Part shown: in pieces, positions 40,153 through 51,108 of the stretch | How the letters are laid out: the number at the start of each line of letters is the position of its first letter | How positions within the stretch are numbered: position 1 is the first letter of the stretch | Source of the DNA: Moorella thermoacetica | GTDB taxonomy: Bacteria; Bacillota; DSM-521; Neomoorellales; Neomoorellaceae | Assembly: GCF_001267405.1 (NCBI RefSeq) | Contig: NZ_CP012369.1 | Location: 1,080,001 to 1,144,000 of the forward strand | DNA length: 64,000 nt | Reading direction: 5' to 3' | The notes under the pieces: model-generated | Database searches by the model: none | Told to the model about the DNA's origin: nothing | What the model saw: only the letters and a program-made list of their open reading frames with translations | Translations under genes and position numbers: made by a program

Positions 40153-43100
40153 CTACACCTCCCCGAAGAGGCCGGCTACCTTGGCCAGCAGCTGGTCATC
40201 TTTATAAAATTGCAACTGGATGGCTTTGGCCGGGCACTCACCGGCGCAGGTGCCGCAGCCCATGCACTGGACGGCATTAATTTCGGCGACGTTGCGCTCA
40301 TTGATCCGGGGTACATTGAAGGGGCAGACCCGGACGCACGTCAGGCAGGCAGCGCATTTATTCTCATCGACAACGGCTACCACCCCGCCGACCATGAGGT
40401 TTTCCCTGGCCAGGATGGTACAGGCCCGGGCCACTGCGCCTTCGGCCTGGGCTATGGCCTCGGCGGCCAGTTTGGGGGCGTGGCCGGCACCACAGAGGAA
40501 AATCCCGGCCGTCGGGAAGTCTATTGGCGCCAGTTTGGCATGGGTTTCCACGTAGAACCTATCCTCATTCAGCGGGAGCTTCAACAGGGAAGCCAGTTCC
40601 TCCACCCCGTCCGGGGCCACTGCTCCGGTCGCCAGGACCAGCTGGTCGGGCCACAGGACAAGCTCTTTCCCGGAGTCAGGATCCTTGACCATGACCTCCA
40701 GGAGGCCGATCTCCCGCTGCCGTACCCGGGGCGGGTCTCCGGGATCATAGGCTATAAATAGGACCCCTGCCTCCCTGGCCTGGCGGTAGTAATCCTCCAT
40801 AAAGGCATAGGTGCGAATATCCCGGTACAGGACGTAGACCTGGGCCTCGGGGTTACGTCTCTTAATTGCCAGGGCGTTCTTGATGGTCTGGGCACAGCAG
40901 GTCCGGCTGCAGTAAGGATGCTCCTGATCCCGGGAACCGACGCACTGGATAAAGACTACCTGCTTGTTCTTTTCCTGATCCCAATGACCATCGGCCAGGG
41001 CCTGTTCCAGCCGGGTGTTGGTTATTACCCGCTCGTCCTGGCCCAGGAGATAGGCGTCGGTCTTGATCTCCTGGCTCCCGGTAGCTACGATAACTACGCC
41101 GTGCTCCAGGGTCTGGGTGCGGCGGACGTGTTCCCGGCCCGGTTCGCCGAGGGAAATGGTCGTCGTAAAGTGGCCCTGGTGACCGCCAAAGTCCTCGATG
41201 CGGGCCCGGGTAAAGACCTGGATGCGGGGGTTGGCCTGAACTCTGGTAATCAGATCCCGCAGCAAGGCCTGCAAGTCTTCACCCTCCAGGGTGGTTCGCA
41301 AATTGCGTACCTGGCCGCCGAGTTCGGCTTCCCGTTCAACTATATAGGCTTCAAAACCCTGTTCGGCGACATTCAGGGCTGCCGTCAGCCCGGCGACCCC
41401 GCCACCAATAATCAGGGCCTTCTGGATTACCGGTACCGGCTGCAGGTGCAGGGCTTCGTGGCGTTTGACCTTGGCCACGGCCATGCGGACCAGGTCGATA
41501 GCCTTTAAGGTAGCATTGGCCGGTTCATTACGGTGTACCCAGGAGCACTGGTCGCGAATATTGGCCATTTCGAAGTAAAACTGGTTCAGCCCGGCTTCCC
41601 TGAGGGCTTCCCTGAAGAGGGGCTGGTGGGTGCGGATGGTACAGGAGGCCACCACTACCCGGTTTAACCGGTACTCCTGGATGGCATCCTTGATCTTCTT
41701 CAGGGTGTCCTGGGAGCAGGTATATAGGTTGTCTTCTGCATGAACCACACCGGGGAGTTTGGCAGCAGCCTCGACCACGGCCTTGACATCGACCACACCA
41801 GCAATATTAATACCACAGTGGCAGATAAATACACCTACCCGCGGCTCTTCGCGGCTGACATCCCTTTCCGGCGGGTATTCCTTGGGGGTAATCATGGTGT
41901 TGCGGCCGGGAGCCATGGCAGCACCGGCGCAGGCAGCGGCCGCGCTGGCATTGACTACCGTCTCCGGAATATCACGCGGTCCCTGGAAGACACCGGCGAC
42001 ATAGATGCCATCGCGGGTGGTAGCCACAGGTTCGAAGGGTTGGGTTTTAGCAAAGCCGTAGGGGTTTAACTCAATACCGGTAGCGGCGGCAATTTTTTCG
42101 GCGTCGATGGGCGGTTTTACCCCCACGGCCAGGACAACCAGGTCGAACTCCTCCCGTTGCACCCTGCCGTCTGTGTAATATTGGATGATCAGGTTTTTGG
42201 TCTGGGGATCCTCTTCGACCCTGGAGATCATGGCCCGGACATAACGGACACCCCCGGCCTTGGCAGATTCAACATAACGGTCAAAGTTTTTCCCATAGGC
42301 ACGGATATCCAGGTAAAAGATAGTCGGCTCGATATTGGCGTCGTGTTCCCTGGCGATGAGGGCCTCCTTGGTGGAGTACATGCAACAGATGGCTGAACAA
42401 TAGGGGCTCCCCTCCCGCTCGCAGTCCCGGGAGCCGACGCACTGGATAAAGGCCACCTTTTTCGGCGGTCGCTGGTCGGAGGGCCGTAATACATGGCTCT
42501 CTGTAGGACCGGTGGCGCTCAGGAGACGCTCGAACTCCAGGCTGGTCAAGACATTAGCGTAATAGCCGTAGCCATACTCACCTGCCAGGGTGGCATCAAA
42601 GAGTTCGAACCCGGGCGCCAGGACAATAGACCCTACTTTTAATTTCGTAACCTTTTCCTGTTGCCAGTGCTCAATGGCCTTCTTTTTACAGACGGCTTCG
42701 CATTGGAGACACTCGGAACAAATACCACAGTTCAGGCAGCGTTTGGCTTCGGCTATGGCCTCCTCGGGGGTAAAGCCCTGGTAGACCTCCCGGAAATCCT
42801 TAACGCGCTCTTCTACCGGGGCCATGGCCTGGGCCTGGCGCCGGCCAGGGAAGGGCACCACATTGGGGGGCGGGTCCAGGTGGGGTTCCTTCTCCAGGGA
42901 ACGGCCGGTGGCCAGGTCTTCCCCTTGAAGGTAGCGTTTTACCGATTCCGCTGCCTCGTGGCCACTGGCTACCGCCTCGACCACCGATGCTGGGCCCCGA
43001 ACAATATCACCGCAGGCAAATACTCCGGGCACACTGGTGGCCAGGGTCAGGGGATCAGCTTTGATGAGACCGCGGTTGGTGGCAACCGGGCTCTTTTCCC

Positions 43101-44616
43101 CCAGAAGGGAGAGATCGGCCGCCTGGCCGATGGCCATGATAATTGTATCAGCCGTTAGGGTTTGGGTTACCTCCGGATTATACTGGGGGTTAAAGCGGTG
43201 CTCTTCGTCAAAAACCCGGGTGCACTGCATCAGTTCGATGCCCGTCACCCGCCCCTTGGCTCCCAGGAAGCGTTTGGGACCCCAGGAGGGATGGAGAATA
43301 ATACCCTCTTCCAGGGCTTCTTCAACCTCCCAGGGGTGGGCCGGCATTTCCTCCCGGGACTCCAGGCAGGCCAGGTGGACTTCCCTGGCACCCAGGCGCC
43401 GGGCGGTACGGGCCACGTCAATGGCCACATTGCCGCCGCCAATGACGACGACCTTCTCCCCTACCTCCGGACGGCCGCCCAGGGCCGCTTCCCGCAGAAA
43501 ATTAACGCCCGGTAAAATGCCCTCTAGTTCGGAGCCGTCCAGTTTGAGCATCCGGCTCTGCTGCAGGCCGACGGCAATAATAACGGCGTTATATTCCTTT
43601 TGCAGGTCTTTCAAATTGATATCTTTACCAACAACGGTATTGGGGACAAACTTGATTCCCAGGTTGAGGATGCGCTGCGTTTCCCGGTCGACTACCTCCA
43701 TGGGCAGGCGGTAGCGGGGTATGCCGCCCCGGAGCATGCCACCGGGCTGGTTCAAGGCGTCGTAGATAGTTACCTGGTAACCGGCCAGGGCCAGGTCCTG
43801 GGCGGCAGTCAAGCCCGCCGGGCCGGCGCCGATAATGGCCACCTTTTCTTTCCTGGATGGCAGTTCCGGTCTTCGCTCCTTCTCCCGGGAGGCCTCGGCT
43901 TCCCAGCCATAGTCATAGGCCGCCCGCTTCAGGGTGGCGATGGCAATGGGGTCGTCATACCGCCCGCGGTTACATTCCGTTTCACAGGGGTGATGGCAAA
44001 TGCGGCCGCAAATGCCGGCGAAGGGCATACGCCGGTGGACGACCTCCAGGGCCTCGGCAAATTTACCCTGGGAGATTAAAGCCACATACCCCTGGACATT
44101 GGTGCCGGCAGGGCAGGTGCTGCGGCAGGGCGGCGTCCCCCGTTTGGTAATCAGGTACTTATTGGGAACGGCCTGGGGGAACATCTTGTGAATGGCCTTG
44201 CGGGTACCCATTTCCTGGTTATACTCGTTGGGAATAGATACCGGGCAGGCCTGCTCGCAGTCGCCGCAGGCCGTACACTCCTGGATATTGACATAGCGGG
44301 GCTTTTCCCGAATCTGGACAGTAAAATTACCCTTTTCCCCCTCCACCTTCTCCAGGGTAGCGCAGGTATGCAAGCGGATGTTGGGGTGGTTGGAGGTATC
44401 TGTCATCCGTGGCCCCAGCAGGCACATGGCACATTCATTGGTGGGAAAGGTTTTATCCAGCTGGGCCATGTGGCCGCCGATGGAAGAACTCTCCGTGACC
44501 ATGTGCACCAGGTAACCGGCGTTGGCCAGGTCAAGGGCCGACTGCATGCCGGCGATACCACCACCAAGAACCAGGACAGCACCGACGGCCGGAGTAGTTT
44601 CCTTCTTTGCACTCAT
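40153..44616 (-). CDS. hdrA: Large HdrA fusion: HdrA - NfnB/GltD-like - second HdrA - ferredoxin
   Basis: The 1,487-residue flavoprotein is about twice the usual HdrA length. Residues 17-23 hold the first FAD motif (GGGIAGM) and 114-124 an Fe-S set (CTACGDCEQAC). From about 160 to 590 an NfnB/GltD-like module is inserted (CRSTCPAGTNVQGYV, GICGRICHHPCE, IIGAGPAGLTAA, VIGGGNVAIDVART). HdrA sequence then resumes (CVGSRDCEREGSPYCSAICC). A second HdrA module follows from about 1065 (IIGGGVAGL), with CVGSRDQEHPYCSRTCC. The C-terminus has two 4Fe-4S motifs (CAACLTCVRVCPF, CMGCGTCAGECPA). It would accept NADH electrons in the methylene-THF reductase complex; bifurcation has been proposed for such complexes but is not shown by sequence. 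Confidence 0.93.
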   Translation of the reverse strand: MSAKKETTPAVGAVLVLGGGIAGMQSALDLANAGYLVHMVTESSSIGGHMAQLDKTFPTNECAMCLLGPRMTDTSNHPNIRLHTCATLEKVEGEKGNFTVQIREKPRYVNIQECTACGDCEQACPVSIPNEYNQEMGTRKAIHKMFPQAVPNKYLITKRGTPPCRSTCPAGTNVQGYVALISQGKFAEALEVVHRRMPFAGICGRICHHPCETECNRGRYDDPIAIATLKRAAYDYGWEAEASREKERRPELPSRKEKVAIIGAGPAGLTAAQDLALAGYQVTIYDALNQPGGMLRGGIPRYRLPMEVVDRETQRILNLGIKFVPNTVVGKDINLKDLQKEYNAVIIAVGLQQSRMLKLDGSELEGILPGVNFLREAALGGRPEVGEKVVVIGGGNVAIDVARTARRLGAREVHLACLESREEMPAHPWEVEEALEEGIILHPSWGPKRFLGAKGRVTGIELMQCTRVFDEEHRFNPQYNPEVTQTLTADTIIMAIGQAADLSLLGEKSPVATNRGLIKADPLTLATSVPGVFACGDIVRGPASVVEAVASGHEAAESVKRYLQGEDLATGRSLEKEPHLDPPPNVVPFPGRRQAQAMAPVEERVKDFREVYQGFTPEEAIAEAKRCLNCGICSECLQCEAVCKKKAIEHWQQEKVTKLKVGSIVLAPGFELFDATLAGEYGYGYYANVLTSLEFERLLSATGPTESHVLRPSDQRPPKKVAFIQCVGSRDCEREGSPYCSAICCMYSTKEALIAREHDANIEPTIFYLDIRAYGKNFDRYVESAKAGGVRYVRAMISRVEEDPQTKNLIIQYYTDGRVQREEFDLVVLAVGVKPPIDAEKIAAATGIELNPYGFAKTQPFEPVATTRDGIYVAGVFQGPRDIPETVVNASAAAACAGAAMAPGRNTMITPKEYPPERDVSREEPRVGVFICHCGINIAGVVDVKAVVEAAAKLPGVVHAEDNLYTCSQDTLKKIKDAIQEYRLNRVVVASCTIRTHQPLFREALREAGLNQFYFEMANIRDQCSWVHRNEPANATLKAIDLVRMAVAKVKRHEALHLQPVPVIQKALIIGGGVAGLTAALNVAEQGFEAYIVEREAELGGQVRNLRTTLEGEDLQALLRDLITRVQANPRIQVFTRARIEDFGGHQGHFTTTISLGEPGREHVRRTQTLEHGVVIVATGSQEIKTDAYLLGQDERVITNTRLEQALADGHWDQEKNKQVVFIQCVGSRDQEHPYCSRTCCAQTIKNALAIKRRNPEAQVYVLYRDIRTYAFMEDYYRQAREAGVLFIAYDPGDPPRVRQREIGLLEVMVKDPDSGKELVLWPDQLVLATGAVAPDGVEELASLLKLPLNEDRFYVETHAKLAPIDFPTAGIFLCGAGHAPKLAAEAIAQAEGAVARACTILARENLMVGGVVAVVDENKCAACLTCVRVCPFNVPRINERNVAEINAVQCMGCGTCAGECPAKAIQLQFYKDDQLLAKVAGLFGEV

Positions 44617-44636
44617 ATTTTCTCACAACCTTTCCG

Positions 44637-45509
44637 CTAAGAGGCTGCCAGTAATCCCTGCTGGTGCAAAAGGGGCAGGGGATCGATCAGGTGCTTTCTT
44701 AACCAGGGTGTAGCATTTAGACCCAGGGCCAGGCCTATGATTTCTGTAATAAAGAAAACGGGCAAGAAATCCCCTCCGGCTGGCTGGCGGCTGTCCAGGT
44801 TGGTCTGGCAGAGAGGACAGGCCGTAACTATGGCTACAGCCCCGGCCCGGCGGGCAGCGGCTACGATTTTACCGACCAGCCCTTCGACGATTTGCGGTTG
44901 GGGAATGGCCAGGCTGGCCCCGCAGCATTCATTTTTATGGCTCCAGGACACCGGCATAGCCCCGGCCAGTCGCAAAAGGCGGTCCATTAGCTGGGGCTGT
45001 TCAGGATTAGATTCAAAACTGGCTACTTTAGGCGGCCGGGTCAAGAGACAACCGTAATAGGAAGCCAGGGGCATACCGGCCAGGCTCTTTTTCAGGCGAT
45101 CTTTGATCAAGTTTTCGACCCGGGGATCGGCCAGAACCTCAATGACGTGGCGTACCCGAACCTCACCCCTGTATTCCCGGCCCAGGGCTTGAGCGACCTG
45201 CCGGTTAAGTTCTTGAGCCTCCTGGCTGCCGCCGGCCATAAAAGCCTGGGCGTTTTTCAGGGAATTGTAACAGGCGGCGCAGGGAACCAGCAGATCGTCA
45301 CCGGTAGCCTCGGCCAGTACCAGGTTGTGCAGGGGCAGGGCATGGCTCAAGAAATTGCTGAGGGAGTGACCAGAAGTGGCCCCACAGCAACACCAGTCAT
45401 CCAGTTCCCGTAATTCAATCCCCAGGGCCTGAAAGAGGGCCTCGGTAGAAACGGAGAATTCGGCCGCCGTGGAATGCAGGGAACAGCCGGGGTAATAACT
45501 CAACCTCAT
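44637..45509 (-). CDS. hdrB: Heterodisulfide reductase-like subunit B
   Basis: The 290-residue protein has two CCG domains. The first is YYPGCSLHSTAAEF, WCCCGATSGH, VPCAACYNSL; the second is GCLLTRP, KNECCGASLAIP, TACPLCQTNL. In methanogens this pattern holds the unusual 4Fe-4S clusters that act on heterodisulfide. In acetogens the substrate is unknown and the subunit may only relay electrons. ATG at 45509 overlaps the hdrC stop (ATGA). Confidence 0.93.
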   Translation of the reverse strand: MRLSYYPGCSLHSTAAEFSVSTEALFQALGIELRELDDWCCCGATSGHSLSNFLSHALPLHNLVLAEATGDDLLVPCAACYNSLKNAQAFMAGGSQEAQELNRQVAQALGREYRGEVRVRHVIEVLADPRVENLIKDRLKKSLAGMPLASYYGCLLTRPPKVASFESNPEQPQLMDRLLRLAGAMPVSWSHKNECCGASLAIPQPQIVEGLVGKIVAAARRAGAVAIVTACPLCQTNLDSRQPAGGDFLPVFFITEIIGLALGLNATPWLRKHLIDPLPLLHQQGLLAAS

Positions 45510-46060
45510 TCCCGCCACCCCTTTTCACCCTGGAGTAGGGCCCGGAAACGCTGCCGGTTTTTGATCCCTTCGGGCAGAAGCCGCAGTTTGCGGTGCTGGA
45601 ACATCTTCAGTCCCAGGGGGACATCCTGGAAGTAAGTTCCAGTTTTCAGTTTAAAGGCAATCATCATTCCCAGTTCATGGACCCGGCCCCTACTTTTTAA
45701 CGAAGCCAGGAAGGCCTGGTGGAAGGCAGCAACTTCCGGTAGGGCCGGCTGAATTCCCCGGGCCAGGGCCCGTTGCTTTAGGGCATCGTTGATAGCGGCA
45801 ATATCAATGCCGTTAGGACAGCGGGAAATACAGGTCCGGCAGGCGGCACATTGCCAGATGGTTTTGCTTTTTAAGAGTTCTTCCTCCAACCCCAGCTGGA
45901 CATAACGTACCACCTGATGGGGCATCAGGTCCATGACCGCAGTAACGGGACAACCGCCTGTGCATTTGTGGCACTGGTAACAGCGATTGACAGGTTGTCC
46001 CGATAGTCTGGCCACCGGAGCCACAAGTTGCTGGGAAGGTACAACCTGTTGTTCAGCCAA
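45506..46060 (-). CDS. hdrC: Heterodisulfide reductase-like subunit C
   Basis: The 184-residue protein has two 4Fe-4S motifs (CYQCHKCTGGCPV and CAACRTCISRCPN) in the HdrC layout and passes electrons between HdrA and HdrB. The start is taken as TTG at 46060 with AAGGAGG seven bases upstream. A longer frame to 46120 would run through the terminator hairpin at 46083-46124 and is therefore rejected. Confidence 0.92.
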   Translation of the reverse strand: MAEQQVVPSQQLVAPVARLSGQPVNRCYQCHKCTGGCPVTAVMDLMPHQVVRYVQLGLEEELLKSKTIWQCAACRTCISRCPNGIDIAAINDALKQRALARGIQPALPEVAAFHQAFLASLKSRGRVHELGMMIAFKLKTGTYFQDVPLGLKMFQHRKLRLLPEGIKNRQRFRALLQGEKGWRE

Positions 46061-46082
46061 TCCCCTTCCTCCTTTCGGCGCT

Positions 46083-46124
46083 AAAAAAGCAGGCACCAGC
46101 GTACAGCAATCCGCTGGCACCTGC
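46083..46124 (-). terminator. Strong terminator or attenuator between acsE and hdrC
   Basis: On the minus strand GCAGGTGCCAGCG pairs along 13 bp (two G-T wobbles) with CGCTGGTGCCTGC, followed by TTTTTTAG. It lies only 23 nt before the hdrC start, leaving no room for a new promoter between them. Partial read-through from the acs genes is therefore likely. Confidence 0.88.
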
Positions 46125-46236
46125 CGTCACGGTATTCCCTGGGGGCATTTACGTATTGCTGCTGGCGCTGGAGATTTTGAAGTAGTAATCTTTTAACAAT
46201 GCTTTAATTACATTTCGACGTTACTATGAAAAATTC

Positions 46237-47438
<1,202 letters not shown>

Positions 47439-48410
47439 TTAATAGGCGTTGCTCACCATTAACTGGTCGATATTCTCCTTCACCCTGGCTACGGCTTCCG
47501 GATGGCGCATGAGGAGGATGTGGGCGCCGGCCTGGAGCAGGGCAGTGGCGGTAACGGCTTCCCAGAGGATGCCACGCTCGGTTTCCTTACCCCAGCCCGG
47601 GTATTCGCTCACCGGTGCCGAGGCTTCCTTGGCGCGCCAGGCCTCATAGCCTACGGTGCAGATGACCGGCATGGAGAGCATCTTATCTCCCTGCAGGGCC
47701 CCCAGACGGATGCGTTCCATAATCGAGAAGGAGTATTCAATACCATAACCCAGGCCGCCGATGGACGGGTCGATGACGATATGATCCAGGGGCAGGTTCA
47801 TTTCATTGATCAGGATGTTGAGTTGTTTACAAATGTTAATATCCAGGGGCGAACGGGCGATGATATTATGCTTGTGGACCATGCAGGCTGCCGTTAGGGA
47901 TTTATAGTTTTCCTGTTCAGCGTTACCCAGGAGGAGATTCTCGCCGGCAGCAGCCTCGGCTACTGCTTCCAGGACCTCATGGTCCTTTTCCACATCGCCG
48001 CAACCTACCACTACCAGGGGTACCCCCACGGCCTGCAGGACCTCTTTAACAGTAGCTACGCACTGGTCCACAGAATGGTTGGCGCCTTCGGGGTCGGCCC
48101 CGTCAAGTTTCAGGTAGATAAGGTCAGCACCATACTCGGCTACGCACTTTTGGGCCCAGCGCCCTGGTTCATTAATAACATCGGTGAAGGGATCTTTGAG
48201 AACGTCGGGCCAGTCGGGTACGATATCCTGCACTTCCATACCGATTACCGGCCTGTTGACAATCTCTCCTTCGAAATGGTGGAAAGGCAGGGCAGCATCG
48301 CCACCGACGACGATGGTATGGCTGCGGGTACCCCCCTGGTCTTTGGTGGCGCCCAGGACAACTTTCTGGACGGCAGCTCGGCTACGATCACGTAAAATCT
48401 GGACGGCCAT
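47439..48410 (-). CDS. acsD: Corrinoid iron-sulfur protein, small subunit
   Basis: The 323-residue TIM-barrel protein matches AcsD (CFeSP small/beta subunit) in full length. Conserved parts include the N-terminal [37 protein letters not shown] and [20 protein letters not shown]. With AcsC it binds the corrinoid that carries the methyl group from AcsE to acetyl-CoA synthase. Confidence 0.96.
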
Positions 48411-48430
48411 TTTAAAACACTCCTTTCAAC

Positions 48431-49180
48431 TTAAAACTGGCATCGGGCCAGGATAGCTTTTACTGCTTGAACCGATACGGAAGTTGCCGGCAGATCAAAA
48501 AGGGGTTTACTGTGAATATCATAATCTACTATTTGCTCATCGTAGGGGATAACTCCCGTTAAGGGTATTCCTGTCCTTTCGATCTCCTCCTGAAGGGGGG
48601 CAATATCGCCAGTAGTTTTGGTAACTATCAGGTACAGGTTATTGATTGGCAACTGTAATTCCTGAACCAATTCCCTTACCCTGCCGGCGGAACGGATACC
48701 CCGGGCTGAGGCATCACTGATAACGAATAGATCGCTCACATTTTGGATAATCCGCCGGCTGATGTGCTCCAGGCCGGCCTCGCTATCGATAATCATGTAG
48801 TCATAATTATCGCTCAGGGTTTCCAGGTGTTTCCGTAAAAGATCATTGGGGTAGCAATAACATCCTGGTCCCTGGGGCCGGCCCATAGTTAGCAGGTCGA
48901 AGTCTTTCGTTTCTACCAGGGCCTGGGCCAGCTGGTACTGGACGAATATCTCCTTGCTCATGCCCTCGGGTATGGATTTTGGATTCTTGGTGGCATCCAG
49001 AATATCAGCAATGACTGTGTCTATCTGGACACCCAGGGCTTCATTTAAATTGGCGTTAGGATCGGCATCGACGGCCAGGATGCTGCCCTTTTGCCCCTCA
49101 ATCAAGTAGCGGATCATCAGGGCGGCAAAGGTGGTCTTACCTGTCCCCCCCTTACCGGCTATGGCAATATGACGGGCCAT
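48431..49180 (-). CDS. acsF: AcsF/CooC-type ATPase for nickel-enzyme maturation
   Basis: The 249-residue MinD-family protein has the deviant Walker A GKGGTGKTTFAA and the CooC metal motif CYCYPN. It is paralogous to cooC at 56886-57635. Family members support nickel insertion into CODH or acetyl-CoA synthase. It overlaps the acsV gene by one base and lies 20 nt before acsD. Confidence 0.92.
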   Translation of the reverse strand: MARHIAIAGKGGTGKTTFAALMIRYLIEGQKGSILAVDADPNANLNEALGVQIDTVIADILDATKNPKSIPEGMSKEIFVQYQLAQALVETKDFDLLTMGRPQGPGCYCYPNDLLRKHLETLSDNYDYMIIDSEAGLEHISRRIIQNVSDLFVISDASARGIRSAGRVRELVQELQLPINNLYLIVTKTTGDIAPLQEEIERTGIPLTGVIPYDEQIVDYDIHSKPLFDLPATSVSVQAVKAILARCQF

Positions 49181-51093
49181 TAACCCGACCTCCTTTCGTC
49201 GCCGGACCCATTCCCCACGGATGGGAAGAGTTCCAGCCTGGTATGGGGCAGGAACAGGGCCGATACAAACTCTTCCATGAAGAGGTTGCCGGCTGAAAGC
49301 TCCAGGTAGGTCATCCTGCGGGCCAGTTCCAGGGTTTCCTGCCAGGCCGGCTGGGAAAGGAGGGCCAGCTCGGCTCCCTTCAGGGAAGTATTGCCGGCAA
49401 AAATATATTTCTCCGGCGGTAGGTCGGGTAACAGGCCGATCTCTACGGCATTGGGGATATGGAGGTAATTGCCGAACCCACCGGCGATGATGATCCTTTC
49501 GATGGCGTCTATTTCAAGGGAGACTGTTTTGAGCAGGCTCTGGATGCCGGCGAAAACGGCTCCCTTGGAACGAATAAGGTTTTTAATGTCGGCGGCGGTC
49601 AGGACAATATCCCGCTGGGTACTGCTCTGGGTAGCCCAGGCCAGGACAAATTCCGGGCCTTCGTCAGTGGTACGCAGCCGTGGGGTGGCTACTTCCTGGA
49701 AGTTGCCGGTGCGGTCAATAATACCCGCGCGCCGGAGCTTTGCCAGGCAGTCAATTAAACCGCTACCACATATCCCGGACGGGCGACCACCGCCGATTAC
49801 CTCCAACTCGACTTCCAGGGTATCCGGGTCGATGCTCACCCCTTCGATTGCTCCTTCCATGGCCCGCATACCGCAGGTAATGCCGCTGCCCTCAAAAGCC
49901 GGCCCGGCCGAACAGGCACAGGAGATCAGCCAGTCGCTGTTGCCCAGGACCATTTCCCCGTTGGTGCCGATGTCAATGAAGAGGGTCAATTCTTCACTAC
50001 TGGCAATCCGGGTAAAGAGGGCGCCGGAGACGATGTCCCCGCCTACATAGCTGGCTACCGCCGGGAAGATTTGGACCGGAGCCAGCGGATTAATCTTTAA
50101 CCCCACCTCGGCGGCCTTCAGTACCGGCAATTCGGCTGCTGCCGGTATATAGGGCTGCAGGCGGAGGTACCTGGGGTTTATTCCCAGCAACAGGTGAGTC
50201 ATGGTGGTATTGCCGGCTATAGTTGCTGCCGTTACCTCTGCCGGATCAATTCCCCCGGAAGTCAGGACCGCTGTTATTAAATCGTTAATGGTAGCCAGGG
50301 CCGCCTGGCGTAATTCCTCCAGGCCCCCCTCATTACTGGTGGCGTGAATAATCCGGGAGATAACGTCATCACCATAAACTGCCTGGCGGTTATAACTGCC
50401 CTTGCGCATCACCCGTTCGCCACTGCGCAGGTCCAGCAGGGATACCACTACCGTGGTTGTACCCAGGTCAATAGCCAAGCCGAAGGCTCTTGTTTCCCCC
50501 AGGGGGGTGATCCGGATAAGACGATTACTTCCCGCGGCCAGGGTAACATCTACTTGCCAGTTGGCCTGGCGCAGGCTATCCGGTAACTCCTGCAAGAAGA
50601 CCAGGTCGAGTTGCCCCTCCAGGCCCTTTTCCTTGCGCAGGGTGGCCAGCAGGCGGCTGGCATCACTGGTGTTTTCAGTCAGCGTCGGTTCCGGCAAGAC
50701 CAGGGAGGCAACGCTACACGCCGGGTCAAGGGGATAACTGCCCAGTAGATCAGTCAGGCTGTCCTGCAGGCGTCCTTTATCCTGCAGTAATACCTGGTGC
50801 CGGCCCAGGCGGGATTCCGGTGGGATGGCTATTATAGCATCTCCCATAACCATGGTCTGGCACGCCAGGGAATAGCCCTCTTCCCTTAAACGGGCCGGAA
50901 GATGGCCTCCCCTGACCTCAACTTTCCCCTCCTGGACCTTGATGGCACAGCGACCACAGGTGCCGGCCCCGCCGCAGGTGCTTTTCAGGGGCAGGCCGGC
51001 CTGGTTGGCCGCCTCCATAATGCTGGTACCAGCCGCCACCCGGACGGTGATATTATCAGGTAAAAAGGTGACAGCAAACTGATCCACAGGCAT
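49180..51093 (-). CDS. acsV: Reductive activator of the corrinoid iron-sulfur protein
   Basis: The 637-residue RACo-type protein has an N-terminal 2Fe-2S ferredoxin domain (CGGAGTCGRCAIKV and a later Cys in SLACQTM). A linker and an ASKHA ATPase domain follow (GLAIDLGTTTVVVSLLD, TIAGNTTMTHLLLGI, FIDIGTNGEMVLG, IIAGGFGNYLHIP). It uses ATP to return inactive Co(II) corrinoid to Co(I). It begins 15 nt after acsC. Confidence 0.95.
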   Translation of the reverse strand: MPVDQFAVTFLPDNITVRVAAGTSIMEAANQAGLPLKSTCGGAGTCGRCAIKVQEGKVEVRGGHLPARLREEGYSLACQTMVMGDAIIAIPPESRLGRHQVLLQDKGRLQDSLTDLLGSYPLDPACSVASLVLPEPTLTENTSDASRLLATLRKEKGLEGQLDLVFLQELPDSLRQANWQVDVTLAAGSNRLIRITPLGETRAFGLAIDLGTTTVVVSLLDLRSGERVMRKGSYNRQAVYGDDVISRIIHATSNEGGLEELRQAALATINDLITAVLTSGGIDPAEVTAATIAGNTTMTHLLLGINPRYLRLQPYIPAAAELPVLKAAEVGLKINPLAPVQIFPAVASYVGGDIVSGALFTRIASSEELTLFIDIGTNGEMVLGNSDWLISCACSAGPAFEGSGITCGMRAMEGAIEGVSIDPDTLEVELEVIGGGRPSGICGSGLIDCLAKLRRAGIIDRTGNFQEVATPRLRTTDEGPEFVLAWATQSSTQRDIVLTAADIKNLIRSKGAVFAGIQSLLKTVSLEIDAIERIIIAGGFGNYLHIPNAVEIGLLPDLPPEKYIFAGNTSLKGAELALLSQPAWQETLELARRMTYLELSAGNLFMEEFVSALFLPHTRLELFPSVGNGSGDERRSG

Positions 51094-51108
51094 CCCCTCC
51101 CGTTTATC

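Noticed and set aside
46061-46120. Longer start for hdrC
   Set aside because: The extra codons lie within a perfect terminator hairpin, whereas TTG at 46060 has AAGGAGG at ideal spacing.
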